A DNA stretch of 64,000 nucleotides from Chryseobacterium taeanense (GCF_900099685.1 NZ_FNDW01000005.1:186001-250000); one strand, 5' to 3'; counted from the first letter of the stretch, positions 45,492 through 55,318 are shown. Notes: generated by a model from the sequence alone, not told the origin. Program-made: numbers and translations.

Positions 45492-46242
45492 GATATTGAT
45501 CGTTGAAGACGAAAAACCGAATGCAGACCGGCTTAAAAGATTACTGCTGAAACTTCGTCCTTCGGTAGAAATTCTTTCCGTGGAAGATTCTGTTTCTTCA
45601 GCGGTAAAATGGCTGGAAAATAACATTACTCCCGATATCATCATGATGGATATTCGTCTTTCAGATGGTTTGAGTTTTGAAATATTCAATCGGTTTGAAG
45701 TGAAAAGTCCGGTTATTTTTACGACCGCTTATGATGAATATGCGGTGAAAGCTTTCAAGTATAACAGTGTGGATTATTTGCTGAAGCCGATCGAAGAAGA
45801 AGAGCTTGAAGGTGCCTTAAAAAAGTATGAAAGCTTAGTTGAAACTTCTCCTTCGTATTCCAATGCCATCGAAGGTTTGCTTAATTATATTCAACCTAAA
45901 GAATACAGAAAGCGTTTTCTTCTGGCGCATCGTGATGGTTATAAAACGGTTTTGACAGAAGATGTTTTGTATTTTTACACAGAACACGGTGTCAGCAAAA
46001 CAATGCTTAAAACAGGAATTATAGAAACCGTTCCGCAAACTTTGGAAGAACTCGAAAAACAACTTGACCCGAAAGTCTTTTTCAGAGCCAACCGCCAGTT
46101 TATCATTCACATCGATTCTGTACAGCAGGTTTTTAATCATTTTAACGGAAAACTGAAACTCGAACTCAAAAAACATCCTGAGATAGACATTATTGTAAGC
46201 CGTGAAAAAGCTTCTGTATTTAAAACCTGGATGGATTATTAA
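45478..46242 (+). CDS. LytTR-family response regulator
   Basis: A 254-aa protein started at the ATG at 45478 (MKINKILIVEDEKPNADRL); an upstream ATG at 45460 lies inside the kinase gene. The receiver domain has the acidic pocket ED (10-11) and phospho-acceptor Asp about 57 (IMMDIRLSDG), with TTAYDEYAVKAFKYNSVDYL after it. The C-terminal LytTR DNA-binding domain (about 150-250) includes DVLYFYTEHGVSKTML and FFRANRQFIIHID. It overlaps the kinase by 14 bp and precedes the SMR pump by 9 bp. Confidence 0.93.
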   Translation: MKINKILIVEDEKPNADRLKRLLLKLRPSVEILSVEDSVSSAVKWLENNITPDIIMMDIRLSDGLSFEIFNRFEVKSPVIFTTAYDEYAVKAFKYNSVDYLLKPIEEEELEGALKKYESLVETSPSYSNAIEGLLNYIQPKEYRKRFLLAHRDGYKTVLTEDVLYFYTEHGVSKTMLKTGIIETVPQTLEELEKQLDPKVFFRANRQFIIHIDSVQQVFNHFNGKLKLELKKHPEIDIIVSREKASVFKTWMDY

Positions 46243-46251
46243 TAATATGAT

Positions 46252-46617
46252 ATGAAAAATTACATATTCTTGGCATTTGCCATACTTTGCGAATCTGTGG
46301 CGACATCGTTTTTAAAAGCTTCGGAAGGTTTCACAAAACCTTTACAGACCATAATTTTCGTGGTTGCAATGTCGGCTTCGTTTTATCTTCTCACACACGC
46401 CATCAAAGTTATTCCGATAGGAATTGCTTATGCAATCTGGTCTGCCGTAGGAATTGTTCTGATCTCTCTAATCGGATATTTTGTATATAAACAGACTTTA
46501 GACCTTCCTGCAATTTTAGGAATTGTATTGATTGTGATTGGTGTTATTGTGATAAATGTTTCTCGAAATCAACCTCCCATTAAAATATTGCTGAAGAGCA
46601 ATTTATACTTCGTTTAA
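46252..46617 (+). CDS. Small multidrug resistance (SMR/EmrE-like) transporter
   Basis: A 121-aa protein with four TM helices. The essential membrane glutamate is at position 14 (AILCESVATSFLKASEGF), as in EmrE, and the TM3 signature AYAIWSAVGIVLI is present. Such proteins export cationic drugs as dimers using the proton gradient; guanidinium exporters of the same family cannot be ruled out. It lies 9 bp after the response regulator gene, so it is probably cotranscribed with the two-component system. The C-terminus (KILLKSNLYFV) is slightly longer than usual. Confidence 0.9.
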   Translation: MKNYIFLAFAILCESVATSFLKASEGFTKPLQTIIFVVAMSASFYLLTHAIKVIPIGIAYAIWSAVGIVLISLIGYFVYKQTLDLPAILGIVLIVIGVIVINVSRNQPPIKILLKSNLYFV

Positions 46618-46810
46618 AAATGAATGCCTCTGTAAAAATCTATAGAGGCCTTCTGTTTTAGTCAAAATTCTGTCTTGTTAATAAAGATACAAATTTTCAT
46701 TTTGAATATGCTACGTTTCATGTACAAATAATTCCGTTTCACTTTAATTGTTGATTAAACGAGCTGTTTTGTAAAGTTATTTTGCAGACGAAAAGCAGTA
46801 AACAATTATT

Positions 46811-47926
46811 ATGAAATATAAAACAGGTTATTTAGCATTGTCAATTTCCCTGGCTGTGATAATGTATTCCTGCAATTCGGGAAATGCACAGGACAATCAA
46901 ATTCAAACTACAGCAATACCGACAGATTTTATTCAGTTAAAATCAGGAAATGCTGATGTTTCCACAGGTTATCCAGGAAGTATTGAAGGTCAGGATAACG
47001 TAGAAATTAAAGCGCAGGTTACAGGTTATCTGGATGCAGTTTACGTTAAAGAAGGTCAATATGTGAATAAAGGACAGGCTTTGTTTAAAATAAATCCTTC
47101 CGTTTACAACGAACAGGTCAACAACAGCGAAGCAGCTCTGAAAGCCGCTTTGGCAAGTCAGGCAACCGCAAAACTGGAAGTTGATAAATTAAAACCTTTG
47201 GTGGCGGGAAATGTAGTTTCTGATATGCAGCTTAAAACGGCTGAGGCAAATTATCAGTCAGCTTCAGCGCAGGTTGCACAGGCAAGATCCGCTTTAGGTT
47301 CATCTAAAATAAATGCTAATTTCACTTATATTAAAGCTCCTGTAAGTGGTTATTTGGGTAGAATTCCCAACAGAATCGGAAACCTGATTTCGCCGTCAGA
47401 CACTTCGCCTTTAACCACCCTTTCAAATATTAATTTGGTGAATGTTTATTTCACGATGAGCGAGGCCGATTTTATCACATACAGCAAAATGTCAGCCTCA
47501 GAACATCACACAGGAAACATAGATCTCCTTCTTGCAGACGGTTCCATTTACAATTACAAAGGGAAATTAGAAAACGCAAGCGGAAATTTCGACAGAACAA
47601 CAGGAAGTATTCAGATGAAGGCTGTTTTTCAAAATCCTGACAAACTTTTGAGAGCCGGAGGAAGCGCAAGAGTGTTGATTCATAGAAATGTAGATGGCGT
47701 TTTAAAAATTCCGAAAACTGCTGTAAAAGATATTCAGGATAAATTTTTCGTCTATAAGCTCAATGGTAAAAAAGTACAGATGATTCCCATTGAAGTTTCA
47801 CAAACAACGCCGCAGGATTACTTCGTTTCATCTGGAATAAAGTCGGGTGACAAGATTGCTGTCAATAGGATTGATGCACTGACAGATGGTGCGGATGTCG
47901 TTCCAAAAGTTGTTTATGCAAAATAA
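46811..47926 (+). CDS. RND efflux periplasmic adaptor (membrane fusion lipoprotein)
   Basis: A 371-aa AcrA-like adaptor. The lipobox is VIMYSC (Cys about 21). A biotinyl-lipoyl-like domain (NVEIKAQVTGYLDAVYVKEG, about 64-83), an alpha-hairpin (about 95-165, QVNNSEAALKAALASQATAK) and beta-barrel/MP domains (APVSGYLGRIPNRIGNLISP, about 178-197) follow in the usual order. It joins the inner-membrane RND pump encoded 25 bp downstream to the outer-membrane channel. First gene of a three-gene efflux operon. Confidence 0.93.
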   Translation: MKYKTGYLALSISLAVIMYSCNSGNAQDNQIQTTAIPTDFIQLKSGNADVSTGYPGSIEGQDNVEIKAQVTGYLDAVYVKEGQYVNKGQALFKINPSVYNEQVNNSEAALKAALASQATAKLEVDKLKPLVAGNVVSDMQLKTAEANYQSASAQVAQARSALGSSKINANFTYIKAPVSGYLGRIPNRIGNLISPSDTSPLTTLSNINLVNVYFTMSEADFITYSKMSASEHHTGNIDLLLADGSIYNYKGKLENASGNFDRTTGSIQMKAVFQNPDKLLRAGGSARVLIHRNVDGVLKIPKTAVKDIQDKFFVYKLNGKKVQMIPIEVSQTTPQDYFVSSGIKSGDKIAVNRIDALTDGADVVPKVVYAK

Positions 47927-47951
47927 TTAATCATTAACAAAGAAATTTAAG

Positions 47952-50900
47952 ATGTTAAAAAAAATAATAGACCGTCCTGTCTTAGCGACTGTAATTTCCC
48001 TTATTATTGTGATATTGGGAATTATCGGGCTTAATCAGTTGGCGGTAACCCGTTTTCCGGACATTTCACCGCCTACGATTACCGTTTCCGGGTCTTATCC
48101 GGGTGGAAACAGTGAAACGGTGATTCGTTCAGTTGTAACACCGCTTGAGGAACAGATTAATGGTGTTGAAGATATGGTTTACATCAAATCAAATGCGAGC
48201 AATGATGGCTCTTTTTCGATTTCCATTATCTTTAAACAAGGTGTCAATGCAGACCAGGCCGCGGTCAATGTACAGAACAGAGTTCAGCAGGCAACACCAA
48301 TTCTTCCGCAAGAGGTTGTGAGAACTGGTTTAACGACCTCGAAGCAACAAAACAGTATGGTGATGATTTTCAATATCTATACTGATGATAATAAAAAATA
48401 TGATGAGACCTTTCTTCAGAATTATGCCAATATCAATCTGATTCCTCAGGTGAAAAGGGTGAAAGGTGTTGGTCAGGCTCAGGTTTTCGGGATGAAAGAT
48501 TACTCGATGAGAATCTGGCTGAATCCTCAGAAAATATCTTCTTACGGTCTTGAACCGGCTGATATTTCCAATGCCATTGCCGACCACAGTTTAGAATCTG
48601 CACCCGGAAAACTGGGTGAAGAATCTGACGCCGCTCTGGAATATGTAATCCGGTACAAAGGAAAAAAGAACAAACCCGAAGAATATGAAAACATCATTGT
48701 AAAAAATAATGGGAATCAATTAATCAGGCTGAAAGATGTTGCAAGGGTAGAATTCGGTTCGATTTCTTATAGTGGAGATAATCTTTCCAACGGTCAAAAT
48801 GCGGTTACCATTGCGATTTTGCAGACCACAGGTTCCAATGCCAATGAAATCGAAATCGGTATCGATAAGACCATTGAACAGCTCTCAAAATCATTTCCTC
48901 CGGGCATAAAGTTCACTAAAGTGATGAGTACTAAGGACAAACTGGATGAAGCAACCGGTCAGGTAAAATCAACATTGGTTGAGGCATTTATCTTAGTTTT
49001 TATTGTCGTTTTACTATTCCTCCAGGATTTCAGGTCGACGATCATTCCTGCGATTGCTGTTCCTGTTGCGATTATCGGGACATTCTTTTTCCTTTTGATC
49101 TTAGGATTTACCATTAATGTTCTGACGCTTTTCGCATTGGTTTTGGCCATCGGAATTGTCGTGGATGATGCAATTGTGGTCGTTGAAGCCGTTCACAGCA
49201 ATATGGAAGGAACCAATCTTTCCGGAAAAGAAGCGACGCATAAAGCCATGAACGAAATTACGGGAGCGGTCATATCGATCACCTTGGTCATGTCAGCGGT
49301 ATTTATTCCGATTGGATTTATGTCGGGTTCAGCTGGATTATTTTACAAACAATTTGCCTATACTTTAGCGATTGCCATTATTATTTCGGCTGTCAATGCA
49401 TTGACTTTAACGCCAGCTTTATGTGCTGTTTTTCTTAAAAATAATCATCCCGGAGAGCATCATGAAACTCCAAAAAATTTTACGAAAAGGTTTTCAATCG
49501 CTTTCAATGCAGGTTTTAACAATATGACCAACCGTTATATTGGCGGATTAAGATTTTTGGTAAAAAGAAAATGGATTGCCGCAGGTTTGGTTGCAGGAGT
49601 TATTGGTGTGTCAGCCTGGTTGATGACTAGCACACCGCGAAGTTTTGTTCCGATGGAAGACGATGGATTTATGATGTATTCCCTGAGTATGCCTCCAGGA
49701 ACAGGTTTGACAAAAACTACCGAAGTTACCAATCGTGTCAATACTATTTTTAAAAGCATTGAGGCTGTTGAAACCAATACATCCATCAGTGGTTTTAATC
49801 TTCTAAGCAACGGTTCCGGTCCTGCTTATGCAATGGGATTTGTAAAGCTTAAACCTAAAAAAGAGCGTGGCAAAATTCAGGATATTGATGAGGTGATGAA
49901 CCTTATCAATGACAAATTATCTGTAAGCAAAGAAGGCAGTATTATGACATTCAGAATGCCTCCGGTAGAAGGTTATGGCGTAACCAATGATGCAGAAATT
50001 GTTTTGCAGGACAGAATGGGAAGAGATCCACAGGTTCTGAAGGCAAAAGCTGATGAATTAATCGGACAACTGATGCAATTGCCGGAAGTCGGCTCTGCCT
50101 ATACAACATTCCGTGCAGATTATCCTCAACTTGAACTTGAAGTGAATGAAGATAAGGCGAAACAGTTGGGCGTAAGTATTTCAGGATTATTGGGAACAGT
50201 TCAGACTTATTTTTCGGGAGACCAGTCGCAGAATTTTTCACGATTTGGTAAATTTTATAGGGTCAATATCAAAGCAGACGGAATTTTCAGAATGGATGAA
50301 ACGGCTTTCAACGATATTTTTGTGAAGAACAATAAAGGCGAAATGGTTCCTGCAAGTACTTTGGTAACACTTAAAAAAGTCTATGGACCTGAATCGGTTG
50401 AAAGATACAACCTATACAACTCTCTCAATATTTTGATTACCCCGAAACCGGGAGTCAGCAACGGAGAGTTATTAGGAAAACTTGAAAAAACCTTGGACAA
50501 ATTACCATCAGACTACAGTTATGAATGGACAGGTTTAAGCTTGGAAGAAAAATCCTCAGGAAATCAGACGATCGCTATTTTCGGGTTGTGCCTGTTGTTC
50601 GTTTATCTTTTATTGGCAGGACAATATGAAAGTTACATCCTTCCTTTGGCGGTAATGCTTTCCATCCCAACCGGAGTTGTCGGTGCATTCTTAGGAATTA
50701 AAGCCATTGGACTGGACAATAATATCTATGTGCAGGTCGGTTTGATTATGCTTATCGGACTTTTGGCTAAAAATGCGATTCTGATTGTAGAATTTGCCGT
50801 TCAGAGACGAAAATCAGGATTATCCATTGTTGAATCGGCCTTGGAAGGTGCGAAAGCAAGATTGCGTCCGATTATTATGACCTCATTAGCATTTATCGTT

Positions 50901-51113
50901 GGAATGATTCCTTTAATGCTCTCGGCAGGCGGAATGGCTTCAGGAAACAAATCCATCAGTGTAAGTGCGGCAATGGGAATGTTCAGCGGAGTCATTCTGG
51001 GAATTTTTGTCATTCCGGTTTTGTACATGTTTTTTCAATATTTAGATGAGAAGATTTCATCAAAAAAAACTCCTTTCACACCTCAAAATCAACTTTCAAA
51101 TGAAAATGTTTAA
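47952..51113 (+). CDS. RND-family multidrug efflux transporter (HAE1)
   Basis: A 1053-aa inner-membrane pump of AcrB length, with 12 TM helices and two large periplasmic loops. Recognisable blocks are RFPDISPPTITVSGSYPG (about 36-53), GVEDMVYIKSNAS (about 74-86), the TM4 motif LVLAIGIVVDDAIVVVE with its proton-relay Asp pair (about 399-415), and near the C-terminus LLAKNAILIVEFA and GARLRPIIMTS-like ARLRPIIMTSLAF. It drives drug or hydrophobic compound export with the adaptor and OMF encoded on either side. It overlaps the OMF gene by 14 bp. Confidence 0.95.
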   Translation: MLKKIIDRPVLATVISLIIVILGIIGLNQLAVTRFPDISPPTITVSGSYPGGNSETVIRSVVTPLEEQINGVEDMVYIKSNASNDGSFSISIIFKQGVNADQAAVNVQNRVQQATPILPQEVVRTGLTTSKQQNSMVMIFNIYTDDNKKYDETFLQNYANINLIPQVKRVKGVGQAQVFGMKDYSMRIWLNPQKISSYGLEPADISNAIADHSLESAPGKLGEESDAALEYVIRYKGKKNKPEEYENIIVKNNGNQLIRLKDVARVEFGSISYSGDNLSNGQNAVTIAILQTTGSNANEIEIGIDKTIEQLSKSFPPGIKFTKVMSTKDKLDEATGQVKSTLVEAFILVFIVVLLFLQDFRSTIIPAIAVPVAIIGTFFFLLILGFTINVLTLFALVLAIGIVVDDAIVVVEAVHSNMEGTNLSGKEATHKAMNEITGAVISITLVMSAVFIPIGFMSGSAGLFYKQFAYTLAIAIIISAVNALTLTPALCAVFLKNNHPGEHHETPKNFTKRFSIAFNAGFNNMTNRYIGGLRFLVKRKWIAAGLVAGVIGVSAWLMTSTPRSFVPMEDDGFMMYSLSMPPGTGLTKTTEVTNRVNTIFKSIEAVETNTSISGFNLLSNGSGPAYAMGFVKLKPKKERGKIQDIDEVMNLINDKLSVSKEGSIMTFRMPPVEGYGVTNDAEIVLQDRMGRDPQVLKAKADELIGQLMQLPEVGSAYTTFRADYPQLELEVNEDKAKQLGVSISGLLGTVQTYFSGDQSQNFSRFGKFYRVNIKADGIFRMDETAFNDIFVKNNKGEMVPASTLVTLKKVYGPESVERYNLYNSLNILITPKPGVSNGELLGKLEKTLDKLPSDYSYEWTGLSLEEKSSGNQTIAIFGLCLLFVYLLLAGQYESYILPLAVMLSIPTGVVGAFLGIKAIGLDNNIYVQVGLIMLIGLLAKNAILIVEFAVQRRKSGLSIVESALEGAKARLRPIIMTSLAFIVGMIPLMLSAGGMASGNKSISVSAAMGMFSGVILGIFVIPVLYMFFQYLDEKISSKKTPFTPQNQLSNENV

Positions 51114-52515
51114 TATCAAACAAATTCTTTTTGCAGGTGCGGTGACATCAGTTTTGGTGTCATGCGCCATCCAAAAAGATTATACAAGACCGGAACTCAA
51201 CATCCCTGAAAATTATAAACAGCAGGTTCAGGTTACAGGCGACACCATCGTTTTGCCGTGGAAAACATTTTTTAAAGATCCGAAATTGGTTGCTTTAATT
51301 GAAAAAGCGTTAGATAAAAATAATGAAATCAATGTTGCCTTAAAAAATATAGAGCAGCTCGATTTAGCTTATAAACAGGCAAAAAATACATTGATGCCGA
51401 CTTTGAATTTTAACGCAGGAGCCAATAGAACCTGGGCCTCCAAGAACAGTTTGAATGGTTCACTGAATGAGCAGTTTACCGGTACAAAATATCTGGATGA
51501 TTTTAATGCTAATTTGAGTTTGTCTTGGGAAGTTGATATCTGGGGTAAAGCAAAAATGCAGAAAGAGTCTGCGGCAGCCGAATATTTTGCTCAAAAACAA
51601 AATAGAGATGTTGTAAAAAGCCGAATTATTGTGGAAGTTGCCAAAGCTTATTACAATTTATTAAGTTTAGATGAACAGTTGAAAATTGCCCGGCAAAATA
51701 TTGAGTTGAGTGATAAAACACTCACAATGATGAAATTGCAATACACTGCCGGACAAATCAATTCTTTGGCGATACAACAATCTGAAGCACAGAAGAAAAC
51801 GGCAGAACTTCTGGTTCCTTTGGCTCAGCAAAATATTTCTGTTCAGGAAAATACATTGAGTATTCTTTGTGGAGAATATCCAGGTTCTGTAGAAAGAGCT
51901 GGGAATTTTGGAACTTTAGTTATTGATAATAAAATATCTTCCGGAATTCCGGCTCAATTATTAAGCCGAAGACCAGATTTAAAAGCGGCAGAATTAAATA
52001 TTGTAAGCCTGAATGCGAAAACAGGACTGGCAAAAGCAGCAATGTATCCGAGTATAAGTTTGTCGCCATCAATAGGTGTTAATTCAAATAAGGTTAATAC
52101 CTGGTTTGACCTTCCTGGCTCTATTACAAAAACGTTGGCAGCCAATTTAACAATCCCTCTTCTGAACAAAAGACGACTGAAAACAGGCTATGAAACGGCA
52201 ATTATTGAACAGGAAAAAGCCGTCATTAACTTTAAGCAGACTTTATTGACAGCGGTTGGTGAAGTTTCTGATGCAATGGCAAAATCCCAGGGAAGCAGCG
52301 AAAGATTAAGTCTTCTGGAACAACGGACAGCCATTTTGGAAAAGGGAATCAATGATGCGATGAAACTTTATAAAAGCGGAATGGCAACTTATCTTGAAGT
52401 GATTACCGCCCAGAATAATAAGTTGCAGAATGATTTGGAATACGTCAATGCCAAAATTGAAAAACTTAATTCAGATATTGACCTTTATAGAGCTTTGGGT
52501 GGAGGGATTGAGTAA
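51100..52515 (+). CDS. Outer-membrane efflux channel lipoprotein (NodT/TolC type)
   Basis: A 471-aa protein; I start it at the ATG at 51100 (MKMFNIKQILFAG), which yields a proper lipoprotein signal (lipobox VLVSC), rather than at an ATG 54 bp upstream inside the pump gene. Two OEP repeats are visible: the N-terminal half with LSWEVDIWGKAKMQKESAA and AKAYYNLLSLDEQLKIARQN, and the C-terminal half with LLSRRPDLKAAELNIVSLNA and FKQTLLTAVGEVSDAM. It forms the trimeric outer-membrane duct for the upstream adaptor and pump. Start overlaps the pump stop, indicating coupling. Confidence 0.92.
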   Translation: MKMFNIKQILFAGAVTSVLVSCAIQKDYTRPELNIPENYKQQVQVTGDTIVLPWKTFFKDPKLVALIEKALDKNNEINVALKNIEQLDLAYKQAKNTLMPTLNFNAGANRTWASKNSLNGSLNEQFTGTKYLDDFNANLSLSWEVDIWGKAKMQKESAAAEYFAQKQNRDVVKSRIIVEVAKAYYNLLSLDEQLKIARQNIELSDKTLTMMKLQYTAGQINSLAIQQSEAQKKTAELLVPLAQQNISVQENTLSILCGEYPGSVERAGNFGTLVIDNKISSGIPAQLLSRRPDLKAAELNIVSLNAKTGLAKAAMYPSISLSPSIGVNSNKVNTWFDLPGSITKTLAANLTIPLLNKRRLKTGYETAIIEQEKAVINFKQTLLTAVGEVSDAMAKSQGSSERLSLLEQRTAILEKGINDAMKLYKSGMATYLEVITAQNNKLQNDLEYVNAKIEKLNSDIDLYRALGGGIE

Positions 52516-52748
52516 AACAAAAACTTTTTAAAATTTTTCCCTTGTTAAATTGCAGTTTTCATATAAGTCTAGTGAAAAGATTTTAATAATTCCTTCATCG
52601 ATTTGTCTTTCATTAAGAGTCTTGAAAGGTTGAAAATGAATATACAGGAAATATCAAAAACTATTAATTGATTATGTGATAAATGTTTTTTGTATTGAAA
52701 ATAATTTGTCTTGTAAAGCTAATTACAACTGAGAATAAATAAAAAATT

Positions 52749-52774
52749 GGCGCCAACTGAATACAGTTAGCGCC
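52749..52774. terminator. Stable hairpin in gene-free region
   Basis: GGCGC-c-AACTG-AATA-CAGTT-a-GCGCC, without a clear T-run. It probably ends the efflux transcript. The rest of 52516-53501 is AT-rich with no supported gene; only short remnant-like frames (for example 53312-53375) are present. Confidence 0.55.
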
Positions 52775-53501
52775 TTATGGCTTGTTTGTGACCTTGACGA
52801 GCGTATCTTCAAACACTTTTATTGATGATTTACTTCGATTAAGCCAAATTAAACAAGAATTGGCAATTCCGAATCGAAGAATTAATTTCTTAAAGTTTTG
52901 AAGTTTTCGTCAAATTAATTTTAAGCATTTGAAGTACTCAAAATTAGAAAAGTTTGACATTATTTTACTTCGATTGTCTTCTAACTTTTCATAAATATTT
53001 TGCTAAGAATATTTACTTTGTATGTAATTAAAATGGTTTATATAACGAGGAAACTTGGTATAATAAAGTATTTCTTATTTACTTATAATCATATAATATA
53101 CCTAAACTATCATCCAACTTTTCTGTTGTAATATTCTTTTCAGGAAGTATATCCAAAATTTCCTGATGTATATCTCTTTTCTCAAATTTTTTTTTAAGGA
53201 CATTCAATAATGTTACCCGAGTTGTCTAAAAATCAATCCTCGACATGAAATTTAATACGAGATTCTCTGGACGAATATTTGCAAAGAATTGCCAAACTTG
53301 CAAAAATAAGGAGAATGTAAAATGCATATTTCAAGATATAAATTTGAGAGTATTTCAGATGATGAAATTTCTTTGTAAATGCTTTAAAAATTATCCTGCC
53401 GCTACTGTATTACTAATGGGATAAATTAGAAAATGAACTTCATTAGCAAAGAATTAAATGATAATATGCTAGATTTTGTGAATGATTTTATAAATATGCA
53501 G

Positions 53502-53521
53502 AACTACACTTTTGTGTAGTT
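53502..53521. promoter_or_regulatory. 20-bp palindromic operator candidate, site 1
   Basis: AACTACACTTTTGTGTAGTT, a perfect 8-4-8 palindrome ending 32 bp before the start of the E1-like gene. The same 8-bp arms recur at 55215-55234. Size and symmetry are those of a lux-box-like dimer site. A TAAATTTG box lies at 53542-53549. Confidence 0.7.
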
Positions 53522-53553
53522 TTTAGTTTGTCTCGATTAATTAAATTTGTTAT

Positions 53554-54303
53554 ATGGAGAAACGTTACAGTAGAAATAGACTTTATTTAACAAGTGATGA
53601 TCAGGATTTACTTAAAAATTATCCAATTTTTTTAGGAGGTGCCGGAATAGGTAGTATAATTGCAGAAACTCTACTTAGATTTGGTTTTGAAACTATTACC
53701 ATCGTTGACGGAGATACCGTTGAATTATCAAATCTGAATAGACAAAATTATACCGAAAAAGATATTGCAAAACCCAAAGTTGAGGCCTTAAAAAAAAGAT
53801 TGCTTTCAATCAATAGTCATGCAAAAATTTCTATCCATAATTGCTTTATCAATTCGAATAATTTGCATGAGCTTATAAAAGGGCATAAAATAGCTATTAA
53901 TGCATTAGATTTTTCTTCTGACATCCCTTTGTTATTTGACCAAGTGTGTCAGGAAAACGGAATTCCTGTTTTACATCCTTATAATTTAGGCTGGGGAGCT
54001 TTAGTAATGGTAATTTCTGAAAATTTAGGGCTGGATTCTCTAAAAAAAGAGAAAGTTATTTTTAATGAAGTAAATGTGGTACAATATGTTTCTAGTCATA
54101 TGAGATATTGGGGTAATCCTCAAAAATGGTTAGAAGATATCATTGATAAATATGTAAATGAAAATAAACAACTTCCACCTCCTCAATTGTCAATTGCTTC
54201 TTTTATGGCTGCTGCAATATGTACTAAAATAGCTTTCAATATTGCTACAAACCAACCAGTCAAAAAATTTCCTGAGTTTTATTTAACAACTTTAGACCTT
54301 TAG
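53554..54303 (+). CDS. ThiF/E1-like adenylyltransferase
   Basis: A 249-aa protein of the E1/ThiF/MoeB fold. The nucleotide-binding loop GGAGIGS is at about 28-34, the DGDTVELSNLNRQ block with the conserved Asn-Arg-Gln at about 51-63, and KPKVEALKKRL at about 71-81. An Asp of the ATP/Mg site is probably in NALDFSSD. No CxxC zinc pairs or ubiquitin-like fold are seen, which separates it from ThiF/MoeB of cofactor synthesis. Related stand-alone E1 enzymes (MccB type) adenylate C-termini or side chains of peptides in RiPP pathways; the NHLP peptide gene 1.7 kb away makes that role plausible. The gene is convergent with the LuxR-type regulator. Confidence 0.75.
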   Translation: MEKRYSRNRLYLTSDDQDLLKNYPIFLGGAGIGSIIAETLLRFGFETITIVDGDTVELSNLNRQNYTEKDIAKPKVEALKKRLLSINSHAKISIHNCFINSNNLHELIKGHKIAINALDFSSDIPLLFDQVCQENGIPVLHPYNLGWGALVMVISENLGLDSLKKEKVIFNEVNVVQYVSSHMRYWGNPQKWLEDIIDKYVNENKQLPPPQLSIASFMAAAICTKIAFNIATNQPVKKFPEFYLTTLDL

Positions 54304-54309
54304 ATTTTG

Positions 54310-55074
54310 TTATATTAATTTATTATTCACAGCATAGGAAATTGCTTCTGTAATGTTGCCTACCTCTAATCTTTCAAATAATTTTCTGCGATGGAACTTT
54401 ACAGTATCGGGAGAAACAAATATAGTTTCTGCTATTTCATTAATAGTAAAACCTCTTGCGCAGAGTCTTAATATTTCGAGTTCTCTTTTAGATAAAGTTA
54501 CTTTTTGTTCAGCCTCCCAAATATCTCTTTCTAATCTATAGTGATAGACTTTATTCTCCCCATTCCTATATATTTTAATATTTCCGGCTTCTTTCTCAGA
54601 AGAAAGTGAAATTAGGCATATTGCCTTCCATATTTTTCCTTCCTTGTTTAAAAGCAAAGGAGTCAACTTTTGATTAATTAATATTTTATTTCCCTCTTTG
54701 TTGATGAGGTGAAAGTCATACGAAATGGTATACTCCAAACGATTTTCTAAGGGAATGGTCTCATAAAAACTAAATCCAGCATCATTTATTTTTAGTAAAA
54801 GCTGTAAATCTTTTTCCGGAACATTTTTAAAATAAAAGGCATACCCCATATCCAATACCTGTTCCGGCGTGTTTCCGCTTAAAAACAATGGATTATCAGA
54901 TACATATTCAAATCCCTGTTTTATGTAATCTATCACATAAATACTTGTATAAGTTGCTCTTGAAAAAGCCTTTATGGAATCTAAATAACTGAATTTTTGT
55001 TGACTTTCTTCCTCAGATATGTCATTAATAATATTTCTGTGATCAAAGAAAGAATTTACATCATCTTTACTCAT
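54310..55074 (-). CDS. PAS-domain LuxR-type transcriptional regulator
   Basis: A 254-aa regulator. The N-terminal about 180 residues look like a PAS-type sensor (YVSDNPLFLSGNTPEQVLDM, FHLINKEGNKILINQKLTPL, WKAICLISLSS). The C-terminal about 65 residues are a canonical LuxR HTH (LSKRELEILRLCARGFTINE, VSPDTVKFHRRKLFERL). It lacks the autoinducer-binding domain of proteobacterial LuxR. It lies between the two genes that carry the palindrome and is divergent from the GNAT gene. A minus-strand -7 box (TATATTTG, 55096-55089) is 14 bp from its start. It is the obvious candidate for the protein that binds the palindromes. Confidence 0.88.
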   Translation of the reverse strand: MSKDDVNSFFDHRNIINDISEEESQQKFSYLDSIKAFSRATYTSIYVIDYIKQGFEYVSDNPLFLSGNTPEQVLDMGYAFYFKNVPEKDLQLLLKINDAGFSFYETIPLENRLEYTISYDFHLINKEGNKILINQKLTPLLLNKEGKIWKAICLISLSSEKEAGNIKIYRNGENKVYHYRLERDIWEAEQKVTLSKRELEILRLCARGFTINEIAETIFVSPDTVKFHRRKLFERLEVGNITEAISYAVNNKLI

Positions 55075-55205
55075 TTATCAATTTTGTACAAATATAATAT
55101 AAAAGCAATATAACTCAAACAATTTGTGATATATACGTTTAATAGATTTGTAATTTCTCTCAATTGTGAATAATATTAAATATTAATAGATTCTATTTTC
55201 ATTAC

Positions 55206-55243
55206 AAATCAGTAAACTACACAAAAGTGTAGTTTGCTGATTT
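55206..55243. promoter_or_regulatory. Palindromic operator candidate, site 2 (extended)
   Basis: AACTACACAAAAGTGTAGTT (55215-55234) has the same arms as site 1. Flanking AAATCAG and CTGATTT extend the symmetry to 38 bp with one mismatched pair. It lies in the divergent region between the LuxR-type gene and the GNAT gene, 84 bp before the latter; a TAGTTTTG box is at 55293-55300. Confidence 0.75.
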
Positions 55244-55318
55244 ACAATGAAATACTACAATTTAGGGTAGCGTGAATGATAATCTTGCCAAGTAGTTTTG
55301 TAAAAAAAATAACCCGAT

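Noticed and set aside
53433..53516. 27-codon frame ending in the palindrome at 53502
   Set aside because: Very short, no ribosome site, and its stop falls inside the operator; no support beyond being open.
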